In this document: piece after piece, positions 18,380 through 26,958 of the stretch
Position numbering within the stretch: the stretch's first letter is position 1
How the letters are laid out: the number at the start of each line of letters is the position of its first letter
Origin: Clostridium sp. AM30-24
Lineage (GTDB): Bacteria > Bacillota > Clostridia > Lachnospirales > Lachnospiraceae
Direction: 5' to 3'
NCBI RefSeq assembly: GCF_003480435.1
Contig: NZ_QUJB01000013.1
Coordinates: 1 to 64,000 of the forward strand
Length of the DNA stretch: 64,000 bases
Made by a program: the position numbers and the translations under genes
The notes under the pieces: generated by a model
Seen by the model: the letters and a program-made list of their open reading frames with translations, nothing else
What the model was told of the DNA's origin: nothing
Database searches by the model: none

Positions 18380-19273
18380 CTACCTCATCAGCACCACCGT
18401 TGCCAGAATGCACGCAAACCCGATCAGGTCCGTCGGAGAAAAGCTGGAGTGCAGCCAGACGACGGACAAGGTTGCCGCAGTCAATGGTTCCAGACAGGAC
18501 AGGAGTGCCGCTTTTACGGGGCCTACCAGAGCGATCCCCTGAAGGAATAACGTAAACGCACCGACAGTCCCAAGCAGGACGATCACCGCCATATAGAGCA
18601 TCGCCCGTCCGTCCAGACTTGCCGGGATCCTCCAGCTCTGGGCGATCAGGGACAGAGCGATCCCGCCGATGAACATCCCCATTCCGGACACAGGGATACT
18701 TCCGCGGTGTTTTACCGGTGCTCTGGAAAGCAGAGAGTAGCTTGCCGCGCCGATTCCGGCCATGAGTCCCCAGAAGAGCCCCCTCGGTGTGAGCTCCATG
18801 TTTCCGGGCTTTCCGCCAGTGGCGAGAAGCCAGACACCAAACAGCGCCAGAAAAATACAGATTACGGTCCGTTTATCCGGTGCTGTCCTTGTGGTCAGGC
18901 AGACATAGACTGCGATAAATACGATGGATAGATTCTGGATCACCGTTGCGGTTCCGGAATTCGTCCATTTGATGGCGCTGAGGTACGCGTACTGGCAGAG
19001 CGCCAGACCCGCAATGGCAAACAGAACGATCTCTATAAGCCCTTTTTTGTCTTTTCCAAGTTCCTTCAGATTCAGACTGTGCTTCGCAAACGCAAGAAAC
19101 AGCAATATGATCCCCGCTGATGTCATTCTCACCGCCGTCACCCACGTCGTATCTACCGGGTACTGGGAAAACAGCGCCTCACTGCAGGTTCCCGAAAGTC
19201 CCCAGCTCGTCGCCCCCGCCGTGCAGCAGAGAATTCCAAGTTTTTCTCTCTTCTTGTCCTTTGTGTCTGTCAT
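18380..19273 (-). CDS. EamA-domain (DMT superfamily) transporter
   Basis: About 297 residues. The start is ATG 19273, which has GGAGGG five bases upstream; the ATG nine codons earlier has none. Ten hydrophobic segments fall into two EamA repeats, beginning CCTAGATSWGLSGTCSEALF and, near the end, LLSCLEPLTAATLSVVWL, the typical closing segment of the second repeat. Such proteins export or exchange amino acids, nucleotide sugars or other metabolites; the substrate here is unknown. It follows the PfkB kinase gene by 141 bp and may have its own promoter, so membership of the sugar operon is uncertain. Confidence 0.85.
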   Translation of the reverse strand: MTDTKDKKREKLGILCCTAGATSWGLSGTCSEALFSQYPVDTTWVTAVRMTSAGIILLFLAFAKHSLNLKELGKDKKGLIEIVLFAIAGLALCQYAYLSAIKWTNSGTATVIQNLSIVFIAVYVCLTTRTAPDKRTVICIFLALFGVWLLATGGKPGNMELTPRGLFWGLMAGIGAASYSLLSRAPVKHRGSIPVSGMGMFIGGIALSLIAQSWRIPASLDGRAMLYMAVIVLLGTVGAFTLFLQGIALVGPVKAALLSCLEPLTAATLSVVWLHSSFSPTDLIGFACILATVVLMR

Positions 19274-19350
19274 AACACCCTCCAGATAATCGATCTTCAT
19301 GATATCGTCATTGCAGCCTGCCCGCCTGGACCTGCTGCCCTGACATTTGA

Positions 19351-19379
19351 ATTATATCGGGATTCCGAAGATGTGTACA
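19351..19379 (-). promoter_or_regulatory. Possible promoter of the EamA transporter gene
   Basis: TGTACA at 19374-19379 and a consensus TATAAT at 19351-19356 are spaced by 17 bp on the minus strand in the gap after the kinase gene. Confidence 0.45.
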
Positions 19380-19414
19380 GCAGAATTTCCATAAAAAGCC
19401 GAATTTGTCTTTCT

Positions 19415-20365
19415 TTACATCCGGGCCAGAACCGCCCCTTCCTCCGGAATACTCGGAATCCCGCCCGACTGTGTCGTGGAGATGCTTGCCGCTGTGCAGG
19501 CGAACTGACCGATAAATCCAAGTTCTTCCGTGCTGAGCTCTTCCGGCGCTTTTCCTGTCTTTAACAGTCTGGACACCGCGCTTCCTCCGAAGATATCCCC
19601 GGCTCCCGTCGTATCGATGGGCTTTACCTTGGGGCACTTCGCGTAGGCAGCGCCATTCTGATTTGCAAGATACGCTCCCTTAGGTCCCATAGTGACCATG
19701 GCGAGGCGGATTCCAAACTCGTCGAGCAGCTTCTTCGCCGCCTCCTTCTCGTCCGTGATCCCCCAGAGGAATTCCACCTCCTCATCGCTGATCTTCACAA
19801 CATCCGCATGGGCCAGCCCCCATAAGATCTGCTCCTTTGCCGCTTCCGTTGTCTCCCAGAGCGGAAGTCTTAAATTCGGGTCAAAGGTGATGAGCTTTCC
19901 ATGCTCTTTCGCATACTCCACACACTTTTTCGTCGCCGTGCGCACCGGATCATCGGTAAGACTCAGGGTTCCGAAATGAAAAACCAATGCCTCATCGATC
20001 ATGGTAAGATCGATTTCCTCAAAGCTCAGTCTCGTATCCGCTCCCGGTTTTCTCGCGAAGCTGAAGGAACGGTCACCTTCCGGCGAAAAAGTCACAAATG
20101 CCAGTGTCGTAAACACAGACGGATCTGTCAATATCCCCTTTGTCTCAATTCCGGCTTTCTCAAACGTCTTTACCAGCAGTTTGCCAAAAGCGTCATCCCC
20201 GACTTTTCCGAGAAATGCCGTCTTCATTCCATATTTATTTAACGCTGCAAGGAAATTTCCCGGCGCTCCGCCCGGATTCGCCTTCATAGTCGGATATCCA
20301 TCCACATCCGTCTCCTTTGCAGCAAAATCGATCAGAAGCTCACCAAGAGCGATCACATCGTACAT
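19415..20365 (-). CDS. PfkB-family carbohydrate kinase (fructokinase-like)
   Basis: About 316 residues. The start is ATG 20365 with a GGGAGGTG site; it lies 13 bp inside the end of the DUF4432 gene. Family signatures are clear: N-terminal GELLIDF, the GGAPGNFLAALNKYG substrate-binding glycines and the C-terminal DTTGAGDIFGGSAV with the catalytic Asp and anion hole. The sequence is closest in feel to bacterial fructokinases, which make fructose-6-phosphate from fructose and ATP. Directly downstream of an isomerase that turns aldoses such as mannose or lyxose into ketoses, it would supply the phosphorylation step. Specificity for fructose, xylulose or another ketose cannot be decided from sequence. 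Confidence 0.88.
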   Translation of the reverse strand: MYDVIALGELLIDFAAKETDVDGYPTMKANPGGAPGNFLAALNKYGMKTAFLGKVGDDAFGKLLVKTFEKAGIETKGILTDPSVFTTLAFVTFSPEGDRSFSFARKPGADTRLSFEEIDLTMIDEALVFHFGTLSLTDDPVRTATKKCVEYAKEHGKLITFDPNLRLPLWETTEAAKEQILWGLAHADVVKISDEEVEFLWGITDEKEAAKKLLDEFGIRLAMVTMGPKGAYLANQNGAAYAKCPKVKPIDTTGAGDIFGGSAVSRLLKTGKAPEELSTEELGFIGQFACTAASISTTQSGGIPSIPEEGAVLARM

Positions 20366-21399
20366 TCCAACACCTCCCTGCACTCATGTTCCAGTAATTC
20401 AATTTCGTCTTTTCCGTCCAGGATCTGGAATCGGATCCGGTTTATATGTTTCTCGAAGGGTTTCAGGATCTCCGTCGCCCCGGCGCGGCCATCAAACCCA
20501 CAGTTTGTCGGCTCCAGTGCCATCGCGAAGTCCCCGGATGCCAGGCTCTTCCACTGGGTCAGGTACGGGATCGCCGCCTTTTCAAACCGGATACAGAGTC
20601 CGATCTGCAGCTCGTCGTTCACAAATGCCGCAAACGTCCTTCCAGCCTTATCCGCCGCCAGTACATGCTGGAACACCTGCTCCGGCGCATAGGCCCTCGG
20701 CTCATCCATCACATTCCACTTCGCCTCGCCTGCCTTCGCGTCCGCATCCCGCGGCTCGCAGGATACAGACGGCATAACGATCCGCATTCCAGGCACCAGG
20801 AACGGGTATCCAGCGTTGCAATGATAGAGGAAACATAACAGCTGGTCCTCAAATCCCTGGTTCTCGATCTCATCCGTGAACACGATCTCTTTCTTTCCAT
20901 AAACCATCTCCACGGTTCTTCTCAGCACCAGATTCTCACCGAAGATCCGCGCTTCCCGCATCTCCCCGGACACCCGGATCCTATACTCCCCGTTCTCCCA
21001 GAACGCGTCCATGGAGATCTTTTCCGATGGAGTTGTCCGCATCCGTCCGTGAACCGGATACTCCACACCGTCCACCACCCGGTTTCCGTGGACATTTCCA
21101 AGACCGCAGGTGAACATCGCGCCGCCCATGATGGAGCGCACCGCCTCGTCTCCCGCGGTATCATAGGGATTCCGCCCCTGAAGTCCCGGCTTTGTGAGGA
21201 GACTTAAGTTGATCCCCTTATAGCGGATCCAGGCCGGGTCCAGACATTTATCGAGCATCAGCGGAAGCTCCAGCGGTCCATTATGGATCATCGCACAGCG
21301 AAGTCCCGCTGCCCGCCCGTCCTGAAATTCCATCTGACGGACTCCGGCGACCTGATCCATATGACCGCAGACCGCCATCAGCGTTTTCTGATCTGTCAT
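20353..21399 (-). CDS. DUF4432 family (aldose 1-epimerase-like) protein
   Basis: 348 residues. The ATG at 21399 abuts the TAG of the isomerase gene, with its ribosome binding site (CCGGAGG) inside that gene. The all-beta galactose-mutarotase-like fold is suggested by HGNRVVDGVEYPVHGRMRTTPSEK and FLYHCNAGYPFL, whose His and Glu/Asp residues match positions used by mutarotases. DUF4432 proteins commonly accompany sugar isomerases and kinases and are thought to interconvert sugar anomers or epimers; few have been assayed. Coupling to the isomerase upstream and the kinase downstream (13-bp overlap) supports a role in the same sugar pathway. Confidence 0.85.
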   Translation of the reverse strand: MTDQKTLMAVCGHMDQVAGVRQMEFQDGRAAGLRCAMIHNGPLELPLMLDKCLDPAWIRYKGINLSLLTKPGLQGRNPYDTAGDEAVRSIMGGAMFTCGLGNVHGNRVVDGVEYPVHGRMRTTPSEKISMDAFWENGEYRIRVSGEMREARIFGENLVLRRTVEMVYGKKEIVFTDEIENQGFEDQLLCFLYHCNAGYPFLVPGMRIVMPSVSCEPRDADAKAGEAKWNVMDEPRAYAPEQVFQHVLAADKAGRTFAAFVNDELQIGLCIRFEKAAIPYLTQWKSLASGDFAMALEPTNCGFDGRAGATEILKPFEKHINRIRFQILDGKDEIELLEHECREVLECTM

Positions 21400-22086
21400 C
21401 TATTTTGCCTCCGGATATTCGTTGCACAGCAGACGATACGGTGCTTCATCCTCCTCGATCTCCGGGAATCTTCCCATCTTCTCATAGAAACGGTTATCCA
21501 CGTTATCGTCGTTGCACTGGCTGACCTCACCTAAGAGAACCGGACCGCTTCCCTCTTCCACCTCAAAATCATGGTACATATATGGGTATATGGAAATACT
21601 CTCACCGGGTGTCAGGCGCACCTGTGTTCCTGCCGGAACGACCATTTCTCTTCCGTCAACATGGACATGAACATCGTTCACCTTGTCAAGGTCCTCATCC
21701 TTTGTGGAATTGTATACACGGATCAGCACATTTCCGCCGCCGCGGTTGATGATATCCTCCATCTTGGACCAGTGGAAGTGCATTGGGGAATACTGTCCTT
21801 CTTTGATGTACAGGAGTTTTTCCGCATAGGATTTTGTATATTTGTCCTTCATTTTCAGGTTTCCATTCCGGATCGTGATCAGGGAAAACCCGACTTTATC
21901 AAAATCCCCGAGACCGTAGTCTGTGATGTCCCAGCCTAACATATTGTCACGGATCTCATCGTAATCATGTCCTTTTTCCTTCCACTCTTCCGGTGTGAAA
22001 TTACAGAACGGCGGGATCGCAAAACGATACTCCCTGATCATCTGTTCCATCTCTTTTAAAGCCGCGTTGATCTCACTGCGTTTCAT
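21400..22086 (-). CDS. D-lyxose/D-mannose isomerase family protein
   Basis: About 228 residues, starting at ATG 22086 with AGGAGG eight bases upstream; an earlier in-frame ATG at 22146 has no site. It is a single cupin. The metal site pattern is visible in SPMHFHWSKMEDIINRGGG (two His and a Glu) and a later His in YMYHDFEVEEGSG. These match D-lyxose ketol-isomerases, which convert D-lyxose to D-xylulose and D-mannose to D-fructose in a Mn2+-dependent reaction. It is the first enzyme gene after the tandem binding protein and is followed without a gap by the DUF4432 gene, so it probably begins catabolism of the imported sugar. Confidence 0.87.
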   Translation of the reverse strand: MKRSEINAALKEMEQMIREYRFAIPPFCNFTPEEWKEKGHDYDEIRDNMLGWDITDYGLGDFDKVGFSLITIRNGNLKMKDKYTKSYAEKLLYIKEGQYSPMHFHWSKMEDIINRGGGNVLIRVYNSTKDEDLDKVNDVHVHVDGREMVVPAGTQVRLTPGESISIYPYMYHDFEVEEGSGPVLLGEVSQCNDDNVDNRFYEKMGRFPEIEEDEAPYRLLCNEYPEAK

Positions 22087-22278
22087 ACAAATGTCCTCCT
22101 GTCCCTTATATGCAGGAACGCCGATCCTTGCGGTCCGGCGTTCCATTGCGTTACATGTTTCAGTAACTGTCCGTCGCGCGGAAGCTACCGTTATTTTAAT
22201 TCATTTTCGTGCCGGTTTCCAGTTTATTTTCCTGCCCGGCACCTTTTCTTTCATTCAGGGCCATCATTCATGCGCTGC

Positions 22279-22335
22279 ACGAACTGTAACCATTGAAATT
22301 CTTTATCAGTTCGTAACTGTTCCGTACACAGTTAC
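22279..22335 (-). repeat. Two overlapping inverted repeats after the tandem binding-protein gene
   Basis: GTAACTG/CAGTTAC (22313-22319 with 22329-22335) and ACGAACTG/CAGTTCGT (22279-22286 with 22307-22314) share two bases, so the two hairpins overlap by two bases. They begin at the stop codon of the binding-protein gene in the 250-bp gap before the isomerase gene. No strong U-run follows. They probably stabilise or process the mRNA, a common way to raise binding-protein yield. Confidence 0.5.
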
Positions 22336-22336
22336 A

Positions 22337-24175
22337 TCAGTTCTTTTTCAGAACAGATACACCTGTATCGCTGACAGCGCCGCCGAGTTCTTCGCCCTCT
22401 AACGCTCTCACTGCTGCCTTAACGCCCTCTTTACCCATGACATCCGGGTTCTGAGCCATTGTGCAGAGGAGATATCCGTCATTGATGAGGTTCATGATCG
22501 CATCGGATTTATCGAAGCCAACGCCTACGATGTCTGTCTTTCCGGATGCCTTGATCGCATTACCGGTACCAGTCGTGGAACCTTCGTTGCAGCCGAAGAT
22601 GCCGACAACGCCCTGTGTGATGTAGTTCTCAGCGATCGTCTGGGACTTCGCTGCATCGCCTTCGCCGTACTGGGTCTCCATAAGCTCGTAGCCTTTTCCT
22701 TCAAATGCGGAGCGGAAACCAGCTTCTCTCTTGACTGTGGAATCTGTTGCTGCGTTTACGTTTACGATACCGATCTTACCGGATGTGATGCCTGCTGCCT
22801 CGAGAGCCTTGATCATCTCATCGCCTGCTGTCTTACCAGCTGCCTCGTTGTCTGTGGAGAAGGTTGCCTCTGCCTCTACGTTTGCCGGAGAGTCAACATA
22901 CACGATCTTCACGCCTGTGGAAGCGGCTTCCTTTAATGCGGAAGAGATCGCGTCCGGGCCGTTTGCCGCTACGATGATCGCCTCATAGCCGCCTGCGACT
23001 GCGTTGTTCACGCACTCGATCTGCTGAGCATCATCCTTTGTGTTCGGGGACATGAAGCTTACGGTTACGCCAAGTGCCTTTGCCTCTGCCTGAGCGCCCT
23101 CATTTAAAGTTACCCAGTGCTGGTCGATGGAGTCCATGGTGATCAGCGCGATCTTCCAGTCCTTTGTTGCTGTCACGTCGGTTGTTCCTGCTGCATCCTC
23201 AGTGTTGCCTGCCTTGATGACAGAAACACCTGTATCCGTTACAAGACCGCCAAATGTCTCACCCTGAAGCGCACGGACAGCTGCCTCAACACCGTCTCTA
23301 CCCATGAGATCCGGGTTCTGAGCCATTGTGCAGAGAAGATATCCGTCATTGATAAGGTTCATGATCGCGTCGGATTTATCGAAGCCAACGCCGATGATGC
23401 CTGTATTGCCGGATGCCTTGATAGCATTACCGGTACCGGTCGTGGAGCCCTCGTTGCAGCCGAAGATGCCGACAACACCCTGTGTGATGTAGTTCTCAGC
23501 GATGGTCTGGGACTTCGCTGCATCGCCTTCGCCGTACTGGGTCTCCATGAGCTCAAAGCCTTTTCCTTCGAATGCCTTACGGAATCCGGCTTCTCTCTTG
23601 ACTGTGGAGTCTGTTGCTGCGTTTACATTTACAATACCGATCTTACCGGATGTGATGCCGGACTCTTCAAGAGCTTTGAGCATCTCTTTACCGGCTGTCT
23701 CACCAGCTGCCTCGTTATCGGTAGAGAAGGTTGCCTCTGCCTCCACATTTGCCGGGGAATCAACGTATACGATCTTAATGCCCGCGTCCTTTGCTTCCTT
23801 CAGTGCGGAAGAGATCGCGTCCGGGCCGTTTGCCGCTACGATGATCGCCTGATAGCCGCCTGCGACTGCGTTATTTACGCACTCGATCTGCTGAGCGTCA
23901 TCCTTTGTGTTCGGGGACATGAAGCTTACTGTCACGCCGAGCTCTTTCGCCTCTTCCTGAGCACCCTCGTTTAAGGTTACCCAGTGCTGGTCGATGGAGT
24001 CCATGGTGATCAGCGCGATCTTATAATCGCCGACTTCTTTGGACGGAGCACCTGTGGTGGACTCTGCCTCTGCAGACGCAGCTGCGGATTCTGCAGGTTT
24101 CTGGCTGGAACAGCCGGTGATGCTGGCTGCCGCAAGGGCTGCACAGCTTAACAGTGCGAACAATCTCTTTTTCAT
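22337..24175 (-). CDS. Sugar-binding lipoprotein with two tandem, nearly identical RbsB-like domains
   Basis: 612 residues, about twice the usual length. The ATG at 24175 has AAGGAGG upstream. A lipoprotein signal (lipobox ITGC, Cys22) and a Ser/Ala-rich linker precede domain 1 (about residues 50-323); a short linker leads to domain 2 (about 339-612). Each is a full type-1 periplasmic-binding domain starting D(Y/W)KIALITMDSIDQHW and containing VVGIFGCNEGSTTGTGNAI. I count about 30 differences over 274 aligned residues and no gaps; the DNA repeat period is exactly 867 bp. Ligand-pocket-like residues appear kept in both. It follows the RbsC-like permease gene and should capture an aldose for import; the exact sugar is unknown. 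Confidence 0.92.
   Translation of the reverse strand: MKKRLFALLSCAALAAASITGCSSQKPAESAAASAEAESTTGAPSKEVGDYKIALITMDSIDQHWVTLNEGAQEEAKELGVTVSFMSPNTKDDAQQIECVNNAVAGGYQAIIVAANGPDAISSALKEAKDAGIKIVYVDSPANVEAEATFSTDNEAAGETAGKEMLKALEESGITSGKIGIVNVNAATDSTVKREAGFRKAFEGKGFELMETQYGEGDAAKSQTIAENYITQGVVGIFGCNEGSTTGTGNAIKASGNTGIIGVGFDKSDAIMNLINDGYLLCTMAQNPDLMGRDGVEAAVRALQGETFGGLVTDTGVSVIKAGNTEDAAGTTDVTATKDWKIALITMDSIDQHWVTLNEGAQAEAKALGVTVSFMSPNTKDDAQQIECVNNAVAGGYEAIIVAANGPDAISSALKEAASTGVKIVYVDSPANVEAEATFSTDNEAAGKTAGDEMIKALEAAGITSGKIGIVNVNAATDSTVKREAGFRSAFEGKGYELMETQYGEGDAAKSQTIAENYITQGVVGIFGCNEGSTTGTGNAIKASGKTDIVGVGFDKSDAIMNLINDGYLLCTMAQNPDVMGKEGVKAAVRALEGEELGGAVSDTGVSVLKKN
22340..23161 (-). repeat. Copy 2 of the 867-bp-period tandem repeat (binding domain 2)
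   Basis: It encodes residues of about 339-612. Every landmark compared lies exactly 867 bp from its partner in copy 1, so there are no insertions or deletions between copies. Many synonymous and some amino-acid differences show that the copies have diverged and are not an assembly echo. Confidence 0.9.
23207..24028 (-). repeat. Copy 1 of the 867-bp-period tandem repeat (binding domain 1)
   Basis: It encodes residues of about 50-323, nearest the lipid anchor. Long blocks are identical in DNA to copy 2, for example around the GPDAISSALKEA and NEGSTTGTG coding parts. Confidence 0.9.
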
Positions 24176-24205
24176 AAAAATCCTCCTTAAGATTTTCTTA
24201 TATGT

Positions 24206-24229
24206 AACTCCCGTATACCATGGGAGTTA
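24206..24229 (-). repeat. Hairpin in the leader of the tandem binding-protein gene
   Basis: AACTCCC and GGGAGTT form a 7-bp stem just upstream of the ribosome binding site, in the 165-bp gap after the permease gene. No U-run follows on the minus strand, so an mRNA-stabilising role is more likely than termination. Confidence 0.4.
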
Positions 24230-24340
24230 GATATCCATGTAACGATATTTCCGGACCAGCATCCTGCTTATTCTCATGCAGGACCGCGGACCGACTGTTG
24301 CTGCAAAATGCCGCAGACACAAAACAGTTTTTTCTCTGTC

Positions 24341-25357
24341 TTATTTGGATGCTTTCTTTCCGAAGTTTCCGGAACGAACGACAACATCAAGAAGTACAGA
24401 GAATACAACGATGATACCGATGACAAGTCTCTGGATGCCGACCTGTGCACCGATCATGTTCAGACCATTCTCCAGTGTCTGCCATACAGCCGCACCGGCA
24501 AAGGTTCCGAGCAGAAGTCCTGTTCCGCCGAGCGGGGAGATGCCGCCGATAACGCCGGCCGCAACGCCGTACATCTCGTACATGTTTCCTGCTTCCATGT
24601 TGCCCATTCCTGCCTGTGCGCAGAGGATATAACCAACGACACACGCGCAGACAGCACTTACCAGATATGCCTTAATTGTTGTATTTACAACATTCACACC
24701 GGACAGTTTCGCAGCATCCACGTTGGAGCCGATCGCGTAAATATGTCTTCCTGTGCGGGTCTTTGAGAGCAGGAAGAAGAAGATCAGAAAGATCACGAGA
24801 GCGATCCAGAAGGTGTTGTAAACACCAAGTGTCTTTCCATAGTAGAAGACGTTCTGGAACTTATCCCCTGCTTCCTTTCCGATACCTGTGGCGATGGCAT
24901 CCGTGTTTCGGTTGTTGTTGACCATGTAGGCAACGCCTCGTGTCACGAACATGGTACCCAGGGTAGCGATGAACGGCGGAAGCTTGAACTTTCCGACTAA
25001 CATTCCGTTGATCACTCCGGTAACCAGGCAGCACGCCATCGCAACCGCCATCGCAACGAACGGATTGACGCCCATCGCCATCAGGGTTGCCGAGATCATG
25101 GCGCTCATTCCGACCATGGAACCGATCGAGAGATCGATGTTTCCGGTGATCAGAAGATAGCTCTGTCCGACGCCGATCAGAAGGTACTTTGACATGGAAC
25201 GCAGAAGGTTCATGACGTTCTGTCCTGCAAATACTTTACGGTCGATGAGACCGAATGCTACATAGATGATGATCAGTCCCGCGAATGCCGTGATGACCGC
25301 GCCCATTCCGCGTGTCCCCAGGATCCGCTTTACTGTACTCTGCTTCTTTTCATTCAT
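24341..25357 (-). CDS. RbsC-like sugar ABC transporter permease
   Basis: 338 residues with GGGAGG upstream of the ATG. Eight to ten membrane segments of the BPD_transp_2 fold are seen, with family landmarks LLITGNIDLSIGSMVGMSAM, PFIATLGTMFVTRGVAYMVN and the cytoplasmic coupling stretch GVIGGISPLGGTG. This matches permeases for ribose, allose, xylose or galactose importers, which work as homodimers. The gene starts 14 bp after the ATPase stop and is followed by the tandem binding-protein gene, an order (ATPase, permease, binding protein) common in Lachnospiraceae. Confidence 0.92.
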   Translation of the reverse strand: MNEKKQSTVKRILGTRGMGAVITAFAGLIIIYVAFGLIDRKVFAGQNVMNLLRSMSKYLLIGVGQSYLLITGNIDLSIGSMVGMSAMISATLMAMGVNPFVAMAVAMACCLVTGVINGMLVGKFKLPPFIATLGTMFVTRGVAYMVNNNRNTDAIATGIGKEAGDKFQNVFYYGKTLGVYNTFWIALVIFLIFFFLLSKTRTGRHIYAIGSNVDAAKLSGVNVVNTTIKAYLVSAVCACVVGYILCAQAGMGNMEAGNMYEMYGVAAGVIGGISPLGGTGLLLGTFAGAAVWQTLENGLNMIGAQVGIQRLVIGIIVVFSVLLDVVVRSGNFGKKASK

Positions 25358-25371
25358 TCTCCTGTCCTCCC

Positions 25372-26880
25372 TCAGCTAACCTGTTGTTTCTTCTCAAATT
25401 CGGTAGCGAACTTCAGAACCTCATTCTGGCTTGTCTCCTTCGCCATGACTTCGCCGGTGATCTTTCCGTCGCACATGACGATGACGCGGTCCGCGATTCC
25501 CAGGACTTCCGGCATCTCCGAGGAGACGAACATAACGGCAATGCCCTGTTTCTTTAACTGGTTCATCAGGTTGTAGATCTCGACCTTCGCGCCTACATCG
25601 ATGCCTCGTGTCGGCTCATCGAAGATCACGACTCTGGAATTTCTCGCCAGCCACTTTCCGACAACCACTTTCTGCTGGTTTCCTCCGGAAAGATTGCCCG
25701 CGTTGACCTCCACCGTCGGGGTCTTGATCAGGAGGTCCTTCACCGCCTTCTCGCAGAGGTCGTCCTCCTTTTTACTGCTGATCACGCCGAGCTTGCTGCA
25801 GATGAGGTCCAGGTTCGGGAGTGCCAGGTTATGACGGATGCTGAGTTTCGTGCAGAGACCGTCTTTTTTCCGGTCCTCCGGCGCCAGTACGATCCCGGCT
25901 TTGATCGCGTCCATCGGACAGGTGATCTTCACTTCTTTTCCGTCCAGCCAGATCTCCCCGCTGGTCTTCGGGTCAACTCCGAAGATCGCTCTCGTTGTCT
26001 CGGTACGTCCCGCTCCCATCAGTCCCGCGAATCCGACGATCTCGCCCTCATAGAGGGAGAAATTGATGTCGCGGACGAGATGTCCGGCATTTAAGTTTTT
26101 CACCTCGAAGATCTTCTTTCCTTTCGGGCAGGAGACTCTCGGGAACTGTTCCTTGATCTCACGGCCGACCATGTTTGCGATGATCTGTTCCATCGTCATA
26201 TCTGCGAAATTTCCGTCTGTGATATACTGACCGTCACGCATAATCGTCACCCGGTCCACGATGGCCTTCAGCTCCTCCAGACGATGGGAAATATAGACGA
26301 TTCCGCAGCCGTCTGCCTTTAACTGGCGGATGATCCGGAAAAGCTCCTCGATCTCTTTCGCTGTCAGGGAAGAGGTCGGCTCATCCATGATCAGGATCTT
26401 CGCGTGGATCGAAAGTGCCTTCGCGATCTCGACCATCTGCTGTTTGGATACCGGAAGATCGCCGACGGTCTGTCTCGGGTCGATGTCGATCTTCAGATCG
26501 CCGAGGATCTTTGCCGCCTCTGCCTCCATCTCCCGGTCATTTAAGACGATCCCGTTTACTTTTTCTCTTCCGAGGAACATGTTTTCCGCAACCGATAAAT
26601 GGCGGCACATGTTTAATTCCTGATGAATGATCGCGACGCCGACGGTCTGTGCCTGTTTCGGAGTCAGATTCTCATATTCCGTTCCGAAGATCGTCATCGT
26701 CCCGCTGTCCTTCGTATAGACGCCGCTCAAAATCTTCATCAGTGTGGATTTCCCCGCTCCGTTCTCTCCGAGAAGTGCCATGACCTCACCGGAACGGAGT
26801 TCAAAATTCACATGATCCAGGGCTTTTACACCCGGGAATGTCTTGACGATGTCTTTCATTGAAACAATTACTTCGCCCAT
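25372..26880 (-). CDS. RbsA-like sugar ABC transporter ATP-binding protein
   Basis: About 502 residues; the start ATG at 26880 follows GGGGGAG at short spacing. Two ATPase halves are seen. Half one has Walker A GENGAGKST, signature-region LPVSKQQMVEIAKAL and Walker B ILIMDEPTSSL. Half two has GLMGAGRTET in the Walker A position, as usual in RbsA, then LSGGNQQKVVVGKWL and VVIFDEPTRGID. The catalytic residues needed for transport are present, in contrast to the degenerate relative at 27997-29448. It powers the RbsC-like permease and follows the ROK kinase gene by about 80 bp. Confidence 0.92.
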   Translation of the reverse strand: MGEVIVSMKDIVKTFPGVKALDHVNFELRSGEVMALLGENGAGKSTLMKILSGVYTKDSGTMTIFGTEYENLTPKQAQTVGVAIIHQELNMCRHLSVAENMFLGREKVNGIVLNDREMEAEAAKILGDLKIDIDPRQTVGDLPVSKQQMVEIAKALSIHAKILIMDEPTSSLTAKEIEELFRIIRQLKADGCGIVYISHRLEELKAIVDRVTIMRDGQYITDGNFADMTMEQIIANMVGREIKEQFPRVSCPKGKKIFEVKNLNAGHLVRDINFSLYEGEIVGFAGLMGAGRTETTRAIFGVDPKTSGEIWLDGKEVKITCPMDAIKAGIVLAPEDRKKDGLCTKLSIRHNLALPNLDLICSKLGVISSKKEDDLCEKAVKDLLIKTPTVEVNAGNLSGGNQQKVVVGKWLARNSRVVIFDEPTRGIDVGAKVEIYNLMNQLKKQGIAVMFVSSEMPEVLGIADRVIVMCDGKITGEVMAKETSQNEVLKFATEFEKKQQVS

Positions 26881-26958
26881 CTTCTCCCCCGCTTTCTGTC
26901 TACTCCCTCTGCAGCTGTTTTGCACCTTCATCCGGCGTTTGCAGCCACATTTTCGATT

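Noticed and set aside
23117..23974. A 285-codon open frame on the plus strand opposite the binding-protein gene
   Set aside because: It is antisense to a clear lipoprotein gene, is rich in Cys and His in the way expected of a shadow frame, and owes its length to codon bias and the tandem repeat.
22337..24175. Possible CRISPR-like or assembly artefact explanation for the repeated DNA
   Set aside because: There are only two long units that are in frame with a protein, with many scattered differences between copies; this is a gene-internal duplication.
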